34,166 nt of DNA from Planctomycetaceae bacterium (GTDB taxonomy: Bacteria > Planctomycetota > Planctomycetia > Planctomycetales > Planctomycetaceae). This document shows, piece after piece, positions 16,397 through 25,690 of the stretch. The first letter of the stretch is position 1; each line of letters begins with the position of its first letter. Position numbers and translations under genes: made by a program. The notes under the pieces are model-generated. The model was not told the DNA's origin and ran no database searches. It saw only the letters and a list, made by a program, of their open reading frames with translations. The DNA lies in NCBI GenBank assembly GCA_002724315.1, contig PBOJ01000052.1:1-34166 (forward strand). Direction: 5' to 3'.

Positions 16397-17200
16397 TTAC
16401 ATCAATTGGGAGAGTTGTGCGTGCACGGCGGTGCCATTGGTGGCGAGCAGGTCGGCGACATCGACTGCGAAGCAGCCGCCATCAAGCGACGTCACCCGGC
16501 CCCCCGCCTCGGTGACCAGCAACGCACCGGCAGCCATGTCCCATGGCTTGAGCGTGGTGGAGAAGAAGCCGTCCAGCCGGCCACTGGCGACATAGGCGAG
16601 ATTGAGTGCTGCCGATCCGGTTCTCTGGGTGTGCTGCGATGCGACGAGCACCCGCAGAAACCGATCGACGGCCGGATGGTCCGGTGATGAGATTCCCACC
16701 GGCAGGCTGGCGGTGACCAGCGCCGAATCCAGATCGGCAACCGAATCGGCCGAGACCGAGACGGGGGCTCCGTTCAGGAACGTGCCTCGGCCGTGGACCG
16801 CGGTGAACAGTTCGTCGTGACTGGGATCCAGCACGACGGCGATGACCAACTGGCCACGATACTCCAGGGCAATCGATACGGCGAAGTACGGGACGCCGTG
16901 GACGTAGTTGCCGGTGCCGTCCAGTGGGTCGATGATCCAGCGGAAATCGCTGTCGGCCCCGACGTCGGAAAGGCCTTCCTCTCCAAGCAGGCCGTGGTCG
17001 GGGAAGCGGTCGCCCAGCAGTTTCGCGATGGCGTTTTGGCTTTCGAGGTCCGCTTCGGTGACCATGTCGCGGCGGCTTTTCTCGGTCACCGTGAACCGGT
17101 CGCGCCACGACAGCAGAATCTCACCGGCACGACGAGCAGCCTCGACAGCCGTTTCGAGCCCGGCGTCCAGGCCCGTCTGCAGGAAGTCCGTTTCCGACAC
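16397..17200 (-). CDS. Inositol monophosphatase family protein (SuhB-like)
   Basis: This is a 267-aa protein, the usual family length. The GTG at 17200 is chosen because GGAG lies 6 bases upstream and the product then begins where family members do; the frame continues upstream without homology. It has the three metal-binding signatures: GEEG (Glu74/Glu75), DPLDGTGN (residues 91-98) and WDMAAG (Trp220-Asp221). These enzymes are Mg2+-dependent, lithium-sensitive phosphatases acting on inositol-1-phosphate, but relatives dephosphorylate histidinol phosphate, PAP or sugar phosphates, so the substrate cannot be fixed from sequence. It lies 38 bases downstream of the hydroxyacid dehydrogenase on the same strand, probably in one transcript. 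No signal peptide is seen, so it is cytoplasmic. Confidence 0.9.
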   Translation of the reverse strand: MSETDFLQTGLDAGLETAVEAARRAGEILLSWRDRFTVTEKSRRDMVTEADLESQNAIAKLLGDRFPDHGLLGEEGLSDVGADSDFRWIIDPLDGTGNYVHGVPYFAVSIALEYRGQLVIAVVLDPSHDELFTAVHGRGTFLNGAPVSVSADSVADLDSALVTASLPVGISSPDHPAVDRFLRVLVASQHTQRTGSAALNLAYVASGRLDGFFSTTLKPWDMAAGALLVTEAGGRVTSLDGGCFAVDVADLLATNGTAVHAQLSQLM

Positions 17201-17238
17201 ATCTCGCTCCGTTTCGAGAATCGATTGCTGAGGCGATT

Positions 17239-18261
17239 CTAACGGTCCGGGGTCTGGTTGTCCCCGTTGTCTTCGCCGACCTCGGGATTGACCCAGCACG
17301 GCAGCGGTTCTCCGGCAAGACCTGCCAGGAGGTTGTTTGCGGCAATTTCGGCCATGCCGTTTCGGCTCGAGATCGTCGCACTGGCGATATGGGGAACGAC
17401 CACGCAATTGGGCAGTGACAGCAGCGGGTCATCAGCGGCCGGAGGTTCGGGGTCGGTGACGTCGAGGCCGGCGGCGAAGATCTCGCCACTGGAGAGGGCG
17501 CCGTGCAGATCCGCACTGACGTGCAGTGGTCCGCGGGCCGAGTTGATGAAAACCGCGGTCGGCTTCATCTTTCCGAATGCTTCGGAATTGAACATGCCGG
17601 AGGTGGTGTCGTTGAGATCGACGTGGACCGAAACGAAGTCGGACTCGGCCAACAGCGTGTCGAGATCAACCTGCCTCGCCCCGAGTTCCGTGTTGGCCGC
17701 CTCGTTGGTGTACTGGTCGTGGTAGAGCACCTGCATGCCCCAACCCCCGTAACACCTTTTGGCCATCGCGAACCCAATTCGTCCCATTCCGACGATCCCG
17801 ATGGTTTTTCCACAGAGGTCCAGGCCGATATGTCCTCGGGGTTCCCAAGTCTTCCACTCTCCAGCACGGACGTGATCGGCGGCTTCGACTATCCGGCGTG
17901 CTGCGGTGATCAACAGGGTGAAGGCCATGTCAGCGGTGGCGTCGGTCAGCACGTTGGGCGTGTGTCCGACGCGGATGCCTCTGCGAGTGGCCTCGGCAAC
18001 GTCGATGTTGTTGAAGCCGACGGCGTAGTTGCTGACGACGGCCAACTGGTCGCCGGCCGCGTCAAAGAACTCGGCATCAACGGCCTCGGTCAGCAGGCTG
18101 AGGACCCCGTGGCACCCGGAGATCTTTTCCAGTAGCAGTTCACGGGATGGCGGCAGCGGTTCGGTCCAGACCTCGGTCTCACACGCGGCCTGGACGATTT
18201 CCAGTCCGGCGTCAGGAATGTTCCGCGTGACGAAGACTCGGTGCTTGGTGTCTGAGGACAT
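17239..18261 (-). CDS. D-2-hydroxyacid dehydrogenase (glyoxylate/hydroxypyruvate reductase type)
   Basis: This is a 340-aa cytoplasmic enzyme. The ATG at 18261 gives a start just before the first beta strand (HRVFVTRNIP); the upstream extension is short and not family-like. It has the split catalytic domain, with a NAD(P)-binding Rossmann motif GMGRIG at residues 158-163. The catalytic triad of the family is present: Arg243 (NSARG), Glu272 (DPEPP) and His291 (PHIASAT). The family reduces 2-keto acids such as glyoxylate or hydroxypyruvate to D-2-hydroxyacids using NAD(P)H. The motif SNYAVGFNNID (residues 77-87) resembles GyaR-type glyoxylate reductases, making that the best guess. It probably shares a transcript with the downstream phosphatase gene. 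It could equally serve another short 2-keto acid. Confidence 0.9.
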   Translation of the reverse strand: MSSDTKHRVFVTRNIPDAGLEIVQAACETEVWTEPLPPSRELLLEKISGCHGVLSLLTEAVDAEFFDAAGDQLAVVSNYAVGFNNIDVAEATRRGIRVGHTPNVLTDATADMAFTLLITAARRIVEAADHVRAGEWKTWEPRGHIGLDLCGKTIGIVGMGRIGFAMAKRCYGGWGMQVLYHDQYTNEAANTELGARQVDLDTLLAESDFVSVHVDLNDTTSGMFNSEAFGKMKPTAVFINSARGPLHVSADLHGALSSGEIFAAGLDVTDPEPPAADDPLLSLPNCVVVPHIASATISSRNGMAEIAANNLLAGLAGEPLPCWVNPEVGEDNGDNQTPDR

Positions 18262-18372
18262 CGGGGCAACTCTCGAGAAAGGCGGCGTGGATGAGTCACG
18301 GATCGACTCCATTCGCCTCCTGCGTGACATCCTCGAGGAAGGAAACGGGGGGTGATGTCACGGCCCGGAGAG

Positions 18373-18415
18373 TGCGGCCTGCCTGCCGCATGGGCCCCTT
18401 TAGTCTAATCGGGGC
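18373..18415 (-). terminator. Possible transcription terminator: two GC-rich hairpins
   Basis: The 182-base gap downstream of the FAD oxidoreductase gene holds a perfect 6-bp inverted repeat, TGCGGC/GCCGCA, with a 6-base loop (18373-18390). Next to it is a CCCC/GGGG pair spaced by 12 bases (18396-18415). In the direction of transcription they come 29-70 bases after the stop codon. There is no T-tract, so this is not a canonical intrinsic terminator; it may help stop or protect the transcript, or mean nothing. Confidence 0.25.
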
Positions 18416-18443
18416 AACCGACCGCTGGCAATCACCACATCTC

Positions 18444-20066
18444 TTATCGCCCGTCGCGTATCATTTCACGGGCCGCGTTGCGACCGCAAGCACCCATCAC
18501 GCCGCCGCCCGGATGGGCGGCACTGCCGCAGAGGTAGAGGCCGTCGAGGGGAGTACGGTGATCGGCCCAGCCGGGGACCGGTCGCAGATTGAACAGTTGG
18601 TGCAACGGCATGGCACCCTGGAAGATGTTGCCGCCGGTCAGGCCAAAGGTCCGTTCGAGGTCGACCGGTGAGAGGACCTGGTGGTGGAGGACCGAATCGG
18701 GCACGTTGGGCGCGTAGCGGGCAATCTCGTCCAGGCAGCGGTCCAGCAGCGTTTGCCGGGCCATGTTGTCCCATGGGCCGTCAGCGAGCTGGTAAGGAGC
18801 GTACTGGACGAACAGTGACAAAATGTGTTGTCCACGGGGGGCCAGTGTCGAGTCCACAGAGGTGGGGATGGTCATCTCGACGATGGGCCGTTGCGAGATT
18901 CGACCCTGGCGGGCATCGTTGTAAGCCGCTTCGAGATACTCGCAGCCTGTGCCGATGTGGATTGTGCCACGATGTTGCGGGCCCGGTTCTTCGTGTCCCG
19001 GACAACACAGGAAATCGGGCAGTTGGTCGACAGCGAGGTTGATCTTGGCACTGGCACTCGCATAGTCAATGCGGTCGACAGCGCGGACGAATCCGTCCGG
19101 GAGTGCCGATTCGGAGACCAGCCGGCGGAAGGTCTGGTGGGCGTCAATGTTGCTGGCGACCCGGCGGGCGGCGATCGATGTGCCGTCCACGATCACCCCG
19201 GTGACCCTGTTGCCATCGGTTTCGATCTGCTCCACCGTGCATCCGGTACGGATTTCGACACCCCGCTCGACCGCAGCAGCGGCCAGGGCGTTGGAAAGCC
19301 CCCCCATGCCTCCCTCGACATAGCCCCAGACGCCTCGTGCTCCGCCGGCTGACCCCATCACGTGGTGAAGCAGCACGTACCCAGTGCCGGGAGCCGAGAT
19401 GGGCTGGAACGTGCCGATGATCGCATCGGTTGCCAGTGTGCTCTTGAGAACGTCCGATTCGAACCAGCGGTCGAGAATGGGCCGTGCGGCGCCGGTCAGC
19501 AGTTCGATCGCCTCGGGCAAGTCCTCGCCCAGGTCTCCCAGGGCCTGGTGAAGTGACCAGGCGGAGCCGACATCTCGGATTTTCGAGAAGAGTCCCCGTC
19601 GGCGCCAGGACCCGGGCAGGGGGAGCAGATTGGGAGCGGGGCGGGACAGTACCGGTTCGAGCCTTTCGGCAATCCGTTCCAGCAGCGCTTCGTAACGAGG
19701 AAACGCTTCGGCGTCGGACTCGGAAAACTTGGCGATTTCGCGACGGTTCGATTCGTCGTCGGGACCCAGCAGCAACCAGCGACCGTCCTCGGTCGGAGTG
19801 AACGACGAGGGGTTGCGTGGCAGCACGCGGTAGCCATGCCTGGCCAGTTCGAGGTCCCGTTCGATTTCCGGCAACAGCAGGCTGACGACATAGCTGGCCG
19901 TCGACACCTTGAAACCGGGCCAGGGTTCATCGGTCACGCATGCGCCGCCGACGATGTCGCGTCGTTCGAGCACCAGTACCCGCCAGCCCGCGTCCGCCAG
20001 GCCGGCTGCACAGACCAGGCCATTGTGGCCGGCGCCGATGATCACACAGTCAAACGTGGTCGTCAT
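18444..20066 (-). CDS. FAD-dependent oxidoreductase, PYROXD2/phytoene-desaturase-like
   Basis: This is a 540-aa protein starting at ATG 20066. The N-terminal dinucleotide-binding motif GAGHNG (residues 11-16) is followed by a Glu at the end of strand 2 (VLVLERRD) and GGACVTDE, typical of the CrtI/amine-oxidase-like flavoprotein superfamily. The C-terminal FAD motif reads GLYLCGSAAHPGGGVMGACG, close to PYROXD2-type proteins and carotenoid desaturases. Internal motifs such as GGMGGLSNALA and SPVDLERTFGLTGGNIFQG also fit PYROXD2-like members. Substrate unknown; carotenoid genes are not seen nearby, so calling it a phytoene desaturase would be premature. The upstream Gfo/Idh/MocA gene overlaps its start by 17 bases in another frame, suggesting coupled translation and perhaps a shared pathway. 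Confidence 0.88.
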   Translation of the reverse strand: MTTTFDCVIIGAGHNGLVCAAGLADAGWRVLVLERRDIVGGACVTDEPWPGFKVSTASYVVSLLLPEIERDLELARHGYRVLPRNPSSFTPTEDGRWLLLGPDDESNRREIAKFSESDAEAFPRYEALLERIAERLEPVLSRPAPNLLPLPGSWRRRGLFSKIRDVGSAWSLHQALGDLGEDLPEAIELLTGAARPILDRWFESDVLKSTLATDAIIGTFQPISAPGTGYVLLHHVMGSAGGARGVWGYVEGGMGGLSNALAAAAVERGVEIRTGCTVEQIETDGNRVTGVIVDGTSIAARRVASNIDAHQTFRRLVSESALPDGFVRAVDRIDYASASAKINLAVDQLPDFLCCPGHEEPGPQHRGTIHIGTGCEYLEAAYNDARQGRISQRPIVEMTIPTSVDSTLAPRGQHILSLFVQYAPYQLADGPWDNMARQTLLDRCLDEIARYAPNVPDSVLHHQVLSPVDLERTFGLTGGNIFQGAMPLHQLFNLRPVPGWADHRTPLDGLYLCGSAAHPGGGVMGACGRNAAREMIRDGR

Positions 20067-21366
20067 GACCGGTCTCGGCCAGCGTCATTGCTTCGATGTC
20101 ATCGCCGAATCCTCCGTCGTCCTCGTCCCAGTTCACCTCGCGGCCCAGCCGATGGGCCAGATTGCCCAGGTGGCAAAGCGTGGTGCTGGTGGCGCCGGTG
20201 GCGATGTCGGCGCGGGGCATTTCCCTGGATCGGAGACAATCGATGAAGTTGGACAGATGATCGTCATCAGCGCGGTGGCCGTCACCGACGGGGGCCTCGC
20301 TGCGACCGTAGATCTTGTAGCCACCGCGGTCTATGACCAGCGTTCCGAGTTCTCCGTAGAACGCGGTTCCCTCGCTGCGGCCCTCGGGGCCGCGAGTGCT
20401 CCACAGCCGGTGTTCCCAGGCGATGGTGGCATCGGGATAGTCAAACTGAACACAGAGCGTGTCGGGGGTCTGGCGGTCGTCGTGGAAATGGTAGATGCCA
20501 CCGCTGGCCGAGACGCGAGTGGGAAGTTCCAGGCCCAGTCCCCATCGGGCCATGTCGAGCGTATGGACGCCATAGCGGCCCAGTGCGCCGGCGCCGAAAT
20601 CCCAGAACCATTGCCAGCTGCCGTGGAACCGGGCGGGATGGAAGGGGCGATCTGCCGCAGAACCCAGCCAGCCGCGATAGTCGACGCCGGCAGGAACATC
20701 GGTTTCAGATCGTGTGCCGATCGACTTGCCACGGTGCACTGTCCAGGCACGGGCCAACCGCACCCGTCCAATTTCTCCGGCGTGCAACAACTCGATGGCC
20801 TCGCGGAAATGGCGACCGCTGCGGTGCTGGAGTCCACACTGGATGACGCGTCCGGTCGTGCGGGCCGTTTCGATCATCGCCCGCGATTCCTGGATGGTTC
20901 GCGAAACCGGGGCTTCGACGAAGACGTCCATGCCGGCCAGGCAGGCCAACTGGGTCATTGTTGCGTGATGGTGATCGGGGGTGGCGATCACCACCGCATC
21001 GAGGTCGTCCCGATCGATCACACGGCGGAAGTCCGAGAGGTGTTCGGGGGCAAAACCCTGGGCGTCAACGATCCGCGGTCCAGCGGTTGCCAAGACGGAG
21101 GGATCGATGTCACAGAGCACCGGTACGTCGGTGTCACTACGGGCGGCGAGTCGGGTGGCGAGTTCGAGTCCGCGTCGACGGGTGCCGATCACCGCGATCG
21201 CAATTCGCTCGTTGGGAGATGCCGATGTCCGGCCCGACGAGAGGGCGACCACCCCGGCCGCGGTAGCTCCGGCCACCGCCGCGTTCTTGGCGCTGTGACC
21301 CAGAAATTCGCGGCGACTCAGGTCGTCAAGGTCAGCCGGATCAGGTGGCGTCGATTCGGTGGGCAT
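20050..21366 (-). CDS. Gfo/Idh/MocA family oxidoreductase with twin-arginine signal
   Basis: This is a 438-aa protein. The ATG at 21366 is chosen because a twin-arginine motif SRREFL (residues 17-22) and an Ala/Val-rich hydrophobic stretch (27-45) follow; the upstream 23 codons lack signal character. The Rossmann motif is VIGTRRRG (residues 59-66), followed by ATPDHHHA. The family's EKP motif reads EAP here (residues 151-153, DVFVEAPVS), replacing the Lys usually thought to take part in catalysis and cofactor contact. The C-terminal part has the planctomycete pattern DDHLSNFIDCLRSRE and TTLCHLGNLAHRLGR. Members are NAD(P)-dependent sugar or inositol dehydrogenases; Tat export suggests cofactor-loaded secretion to the periplasm. 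The 3' end overlaps the FAD oxidoreductase by 17 bases. Confidence 0.9.
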   Translation of the reverse strand: MPTESTPPDPADLDDLSRREFLGHSAKNAAVAGATAAGVVALSSGRTSASPNERIAIAVIGTRRRGLELATRLAARSDTDVPVLCDIDPSVLATAGPRIVDAQGFAPEHLSDFRRVIDRDDLDAVVIATPDHHHATMTQLACLAGMDVFVEAPVSRTIQESRAMIETARTTGRVIQCGLQHRSGRHFREAIELLHAGEIGRVRLARAWTVHRGKSIGTRSETDVPAGVDYRGWLGSAADRPFHPARFHGSWQWFWDFGAGALGRYGVHTLDMARWGLGLELPTRVSASGGIYHFHDDRQTPDTLCVQFDYPDATIAWEHRLWSTRGPEGRSEGTAFYGELGTLVIDRGGYKIYGRSEAPVGDGHRADDDHLSNFIDCLRSREMPRADIATGATSTTLCHLGNLAHRLGREVNWDEDDGGFGDDIEAMTLAETGHDDHV

Positions 21367-21483
21367 GGAGCCAGTGTAGCAATGCCCTTCGGGCGGCCGC
21401 CAGTGGCCACCGCCGTGACGGATCTTGACACCCATTGAGGTTTGTGAGACGACTCCGAGGACAACTGGATTTTTGCAGCGGAG

Positions 21484-21489
21484 AAGGAG
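21484..21489 (+). promoter_or_regulatory. Ribosome binding site of the 77-aa membrane protein
   Basis: AAGGAG lies 9 bases before the ATG at 21499. It is one of the few strong Shine-Dalgarno sequences in this window and is the main reason to accept this short gene and its start. Confidence 0.7.
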
Positions 21490-21498
21490 TCGGAACCG

Positions 21499-21732
21499 AT
21501 GGACGGACTGAGACGGACCATTCGTCGTTGCCTGGGGCTGGGCGGGATCCTGCTGGCCACGCTGTTGATTTCGGCCGGTCTGCTCGCGGTGTTTTCGGCC
21601 GCCGGAGATCGCGTGGTCGAAAAGGTGATGACGGTGATTGCCGCGGTGTCGTTGCTGGCCGTTCTGGTCGACGGGGTCGTGTTGCTCGTCGTTGTCGGAT
21701 TGGCCGCAAGCCGCTCGGTCGAGGACTCGTAG
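21499..21732 (+). CDS. Small two-helix membrane protein
   Basis: This is a 77-aa protein with no family I recognise. It has a basic N-terminus (LRRTIRRC), a hydrophobic helix at about residues 13-34, a short charged loop (GDRVVEK), a second helix at about 44-69 and a short acidic tail. The positive N-terminus favours an N-in, C-in hairpin in the inner membrane. It is preceded by AAGGAG at good spacing. It is divergent from the Gfo/Idh/MocA gene (132-base gap, presumably holding both promoters) and convergent with purL, only 9 bases from that gene's stop. Being short and isolated it could be spurious, but the Shine-Dalgarno and clean membrane pattern argue for a real gene. Confidence 0.65.
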   Translation: MDGLRRTIRRCLGLGGILLATLLISAGLLAVFSAAGDRVVEKVMTVIAAVSLLAVLVDGVVLLVVVGLAASRSVEDS

Positions 21733-21741
21733 CCGGTCGGT

Positions 21742-24660
21742 TCAGTTCCAGTCCAGTGGGGCCTGCCAGGCCTGTTTGAGGTCGGCCAGCGACGTGTCGA
21801 CCAGCGTTTGTCCGTCGTTGCCGATGATCTCGAGGCGGTCGCCGTCGTTGGTGGTTCCGACCTGAACCACCGGCTGCCCCTCGACCGCTTTCCGGAAAGT
21901 GGATTCGCTCTCGGCGGTGACCTCGACCAGGAAACGGGTGGGGCTTTCCGAGAACAACAACTCCGCGACCTGGAGTCCGTCGGAGACGGTGGCGAGTTCC
22001 TTCAGGTCGAGTGAAACGCCGACTCCACCGGCGAAAGCCATCTCGGCGACTGCTACGGCGAGGCCGCCCTCGCTGAGGTCGTGGCAACTGCGGACCGACC
22101 CGGAACCGATCGCGTTGTGAATTCGGACGAGTCGTTCGGGAGCTGTGTCGAGGTCAACCCGTGGAACCGATCCACCGTCGAGCGAGTTGACCAGCGCGAT
22201 GTGGCTTCCTCCGAGTTCCTTGCGGGTGTGTCCGACCAGGAACAGCTGGCTGCCGGACTGCTTGAGGTCCATCGAAACGACTCGGGAGATGTCTTCGATC
22301 TGTCCCAGAGCACTGATCAACAGAGTCGAAGGGATGGCGACGTTTTGCCGTTGTCCGGATTCGTCATCCCAGGCGAACTCGTTGTTCAGGCTGTCCTTGC
22401 CACTGATGAACGGTGTGCCGAAGGCGATGGCGGCGTCGTAGCAACCCAGGGCTGCCCGGACCAGTGTTCCCAGCGTCTCGGGGCGTTCGGTGTTTCCCCA
22501 GCAGAAGTTGTCGAGGATCGCGATCCGTTCGGGATCGGCACCGGTCGCGATGCAGTTCCGCAGGGCTTCGTCGATCGCGGCGATTGCCATCCAGTAGGGA
22601 TCGAGGTCACCGTAATGAGGGTTGATTCCACAGGAGACGACCAGGCCCCGGTCCGATTCGAGGTCGGGGCGGACCACCGCGGCGTCGGACGGGCCGTCGT
22701 CGGCGGCACCGACGAGCGGTTTCAACACACTGCCGGCCTGCACCTCGTGGTCGTACTGCCGGATTACCCATTCCTTGCTGCAGACGTTCAGGGATCCGAG
22801 AATTGCCAACAGGTCTTGGTCCCAGCGGTCACGGGATGGCAGTTCGAGAGGTTCTTCTGGCGGGGGGGTGTAGACGGCTTCGCGAATGACCGGTGGCCGT
22901 CCGTCGTGGAGAAACTTCATGGTGACGTCGCCAACGACCGTGTCGTTGTACTTCAGTACCAGGCGACCGGTGTCCTGGAACTCACCGATCACCGCGGCTT
23001 CCACTCCCTCGGAATCGCACAACGAGTGGAATTCGTCCCAGTTCTCCGGTGGCACGGCCAGCACCATCCGTTCCTGGGCCTCGGAGATCCAGATCTCGGT
23101 GTAGGAGAGGCCCTCGTATTTCAGCGGCGCCCGCTCCAGCCAGACCTCCACCCCCAGTTCCTCTCCCATCTCGCCGACGGCACTGCTGAAGCCACCGGCA
23201 CCACAATCTGTGATCGCCGAGTAGAGTTTCCGGTCACGGGCCTCGAGGACCACATCGACGACCATTTTTTCGGTGATGGCGTTCCCGATCTGGACCGCAC
23301 CGCCGGAGAGTTCCTCGCTCTCGTCGGTCAGTTCGGCCGATGAGAACGTGGCTCCGTGAATCCCGTCACGGCCGGTCCGGCCGCCGACAGTCACGACCAG
23401 GTCGCCAGGGCGGGCGGCCTTGGTCGACAGGCCGACAGGGATCGTGGCCACGTTGCCGCAGAATACCAGGGGGTTGCCCAGGAAGCGGTCGTCGAAACAG
23501 ATGGCCCCGTTGACGGTGGGGATGCCCATCCGGTTGCCGTAGTCACGGACACCGGAGACCACTCCTCGCATCACGCCGCGTGGATGTAGTACTCCGGGCG
23601 GCAACTCCTCGACGGGGGTGTCCGGCCGAGCGAAACAGAACACGTCCGTGTTGCAGACCGGCCTGGCCCCCATCCCGGTTCCCAGCGGGTCGCGGATCAC
23701 TCCGCCGAGTCCCGTGTTGGCTCCGCCGTAGGGCTCGAGGGCCGAGGGGTGGTTGTGTGTTTCGACTTTGAAGCAGACGTCGAGGCTGTCGTGGAAGGTC
23801 ACGATCCCGGCGTTGTCACGAAAAACACTGACGCACCAGTCGTCATCGCCGAGTCGCTCGCGGATCACCGTTGTCGCTTCGAAGATGGTCTCCTTGAGCA
23901 TCTGGTCGAAGTGCCGTTCGGTGGATTCGTCCTGGTAGTGGATCCGGCCGCCGAGTGTCTTGTGTGAACAGTGTTCGCTCCAGGTCTGTGCGATCGTCTC
24001 GAGCTCGATGTCTGTGGGATCGCGGTCCAGGGAGGTGAAGTGGTCACGGATGGTCCGCATTTCTTCGAGCGAGAGGTAGAGTTGCCCGTCCCGGCTCTGC
24101 CGTTGGAGTGCGTCATCGTCCATGTCGCGAAGCGGGACACTCTGGAGCTGGAACGTGTAGTCGCTGCCCAGGGCGATCGAGTCGATCGCCAAGGGGCCCT
24201 CGACGATGTGTTCGATCGCGTCGTTGGCCAGCACCCGTTCGGCCAGGCGAGTCAGATCGGTTGCGGTTGCGTCGGAGTTGATCCGGTACTTGCGGCAGGT
24301 GGCCACTGCCTCGACGGGCAGGCCGAGTTTTTCCAGGGCCTTCAGCGTGCTCTGAGCAACGTTGTCGGTGACACCGGGCTTGAAGAGCACGTTGAGCAGT
24401 TGGTTGCCGTTGTCGGTCGGAGAATCGACGGATCCGTCGAGTGAGCGGATGGAATGGTCTTCGACAAGGGAATCGACCAGCAGCGTGCCGGCAGTTTCAG
24501 CGATACGGTCGCTGCCGGCATCGGTTTCGATCAGGAAGCTCCTCGAGGCATGGACATCACGCACGGTGGTGATGCCCAGGTCGCGGCCAGCTGAGATCAC
24601 TCGGGCCGCTTCACGGTCGGCTTCGTTGGACGAGGGTCGAACTTCGATTTCCCAGAGCAT
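21742..24660 (-). CDS. purL: Phosphoribosylformylglycinamidine synthase, PurS-PurS-PurL fusion
   Basis: This is a 972-aa protein. It catalyses the ATP- and ammonia-dependent conversion of FGAR to FGAM, the fourth step of purine synthesis. Two PurS-like domains occupy about residues 1-80 and 85-165 ([32 protein letters not shown]). The PurL core follows with EMRTIRDHF, the signature [10 protein letters not shown], the ATP-site stretch [18 protein letters not shown] and [16 protein letters not shown]. The last residues ([12 protein letters not shown]) end where the ammonia-ligase part of the family ends, so the glutaminase domain found at the C-terminus of the 1300-aa enterobacterial enzyme is absent. 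A separate PurQ must supply ammonia, and no purQ is seen in this window. The ATG at 24660 fits the family start. It lies 57 bases downstream of tyrA on the same strand. Confidence 0.95.
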   Translation of the reverse strand: MLWEIEVRPSSNEADREAARVISAGRDLGITTVRDVHASRSFLIETDAGSDRIAETAGTLLVDSLVEDHSIRSLDGSVDSPTDNGNQLLNVLFKPGVTDNVAQSTLKALEKLGLPVEAVATCRKYRINSDATATDLTRLAERVLANDAIEHIVEGPLAIDSIALGSDYTFQLQSVPLRDMDDDALQRQSRDGQLYLSLEEMRTIRDHFTSLDRDPTDIELETIAQTWSEHCSHKTLGGRIHYQDESTERHFDQMLKETIFEATTVIRERLGDDDWCVSVFRDNAGIVTFHDSLDVCFKVETHNHPSALEPYGGANTGLGGVIRDPLGTGMGARPVCNTDVFCFARPDTPVEELPPGVLHPRGVMRGVVSGVRDYGNRMGIPTVNGAICFDDRFLGNPLVFCGNVATIPVGLSTKAARPGDLVVTVGGRTGRDGIHGATFSSAELTDESEELSGGAVQIGNAITEKMVVDVVLEARDRKLYSAITDCGAGGFSSAVGEMGEELGVEVWLERAPLKYEGLSYTEIWISEAQERMVLAVPPENWDEFHSLCDSEGVEAAVIGEFQDTGRLVLKYNDTVVGDVTMKFLHDGRPPVIREAVYTPPPEEPLELPSRDRWDQDLLAILGSLNVCSKEWVIRQYDHEVQAGSVLKPLVGAADDGPSDAAVVRPDLESDRGLVVSCGINPHYGDLDPYWMAIAAIDEALRNCIATGADPERIAILDNFCWGNTERPETLGTLVRAALGCYDAAIAFGTPFISGKDSLNNEFAWDDESGQRQNVAIPSTLLISALGQIEDISRVVSMDLKQSGSQLFLVGHTRKELGGSHIALVNSLDGGSVPRVDLDTAPERLVRIHNAIGSGSVRSCHDLSEGGLAVAVAEMAFAGGVGVSLDLKELATVSDGLQVAELLFSESPTRFLVEVTAESESTFRKAVEGQPVVQVGTTNDGDRLEIIGNDGQTLVDTSLADLKQAWQAPLDWN

Positions 24661-24717
24661 GCCATCCCTGGACGGGTCGGGGTCGGTCGCGACGGTGGGT
24701 CGGGAGCACCTCCCGGC

Positions 24718-25584
24718 TCAACCCAGTCCGTCGCGTTTCCTTTTGGCCTCTTCGAGCAGCTTTTGCAAGGCGCAACCGTCGTCGCGGCGGAGCCCGTCGG
24801 AGAATTCTTCGAGCTGAGCCTGGAACCGGGCCAGCGCGGTTGTGATGGCTGACGAGTTGTGTTGGAAGATCGGCACCCACAAAGACGGGTCACCGGCAGC
24901 GATTCGGGTGGTGTCTCGCAGTCCGGTGGCCGACAGTTCGGTATCCTCCTCGGACAACGAACCGGCCAATGCGGCGGCAACCAGGTGCGGCAGGTGGCTG
25001 GTCCGTGCCAGTGCCTGGTCGTGCTCTTCCGGGGTGCGGCGGAGCACAACGGCACCCAGTGCCCTCCAGAAAGTTTCGAGTCGTGCCACCTGGGCCGGAT
25101 CGGCGTTCGCCTGAGGCGTTAGGACGCACACCTTTTTGTCGAACAGGTCCGGATTGGCGTGTTCAAAGCCCTGCCGCGTCGAGCCGGCCAGGGGGTGGGA
25201 TCCGATGAAAGCCGGGCCATTGGCTCCGTCCAGATCAGTGAGTTCCTGGCAAAGTGCCCACTTGGTGCTTCCGGCATCCGTCATCAACGATGTCTCGGGC
25301 ATCACCGCGGCCAATGAGCGAACATCCTGGGCGATCCGGTCGACGGGGGTACAGACGACGGCGAGATCGGCATCCGCAGCCACGGCGACATCGGTCGATC
25401 CCTCGTCAATCAGGCCGGCCTCGATCGCGTCAGCCAGCCGCTTCTCGGTTCGTCCAATTCCGACGATCCTTTCAGCGACGTGACGTTGGCGGGCTGCGGC
25501 GGCGATCGAGCCACCGATCAAACCCACGCCCGTGATGGCGAGGGTGGCCAGGAGTGGTTGGGAGGGAGAGGACGAATCGGGCAT
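24718..25584 (-). CDS. tyrA: Prephenate dehydrogenase
   Basis: This is a 288-aa cytoplasmic enzyme. It oxidatively decarboxylates prephenate to 4-hydroxyphenylpyruvate for tyrosine synthesis, or arogenate to tyrosine in some relatives. The ATG at 25584 places the NAD(P)-binding motif GVGLIG at residues 19-24, as in the family; the frame runs further upstream only as antisense to the neighbouring gene. Family signatures are TDAGSTK, SHPLAGS (active-site His region), the SHLPHLVAAAL helix and GLRDTTRIAAGDP. No ACT or chorismate-mutase domain is fused; the C-terminus is a short charged helix. The gene follows DUF1501 after a 106-base gap and precedes purL by 57 bases. The start lacks a clear Shine-Dalgarno. 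Confidence 0.93.
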   Translation of the reverse strand: MPDSSSPSQPLLATLAITGVGLIGGSIAAAARQRHVAERIVGIGRTEKRLADAIEAGLIDEGSTDVAVAADADLAVVCTPVDRIAQDVRSLAAVMPETSLMTDAGSTKWALCQELTDLDGANGPAFIGSHPLAGSTRQGFEHANPDLFDKKVCVLTPQANADPAQVARLETFWRALGAVVLRRTPEEHDQALARTSHLPHLVAAALAGSLSEEDTELSATGLRDTTRIAAGDPSLWVPIFQHNSSAITTALARFQAQLEEFSDGLRRDDGCALQKLLEEAKRKRDGLG

Positions 25585-25690
25585 CAGGCTGTCGGGTCGT
25601 TGTGAAGTGGATGAGTCTCCGGATCGTAACCAACCCAACCGACTGGTGACAGTTGCGGGTGTCCGGCGACAACCTGTCGGGGCCTGGCGT

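Noticed and set aside
18444..20066. Naming the FAD oxidoreductase as phytoene desaturase (crtI)
   Set aside because: The C-terminal motif is nearer PYROXD2-type proteins and no carotenoid genes are adjacent.
19909..21438. 509-codon + strand frame opposite the Gfo/Idh/MocA and FAD oxidoreductase genes
   Set aside because: No recognisable domain, and the opposite strand carries two clear enzyme families across the whole stretch.
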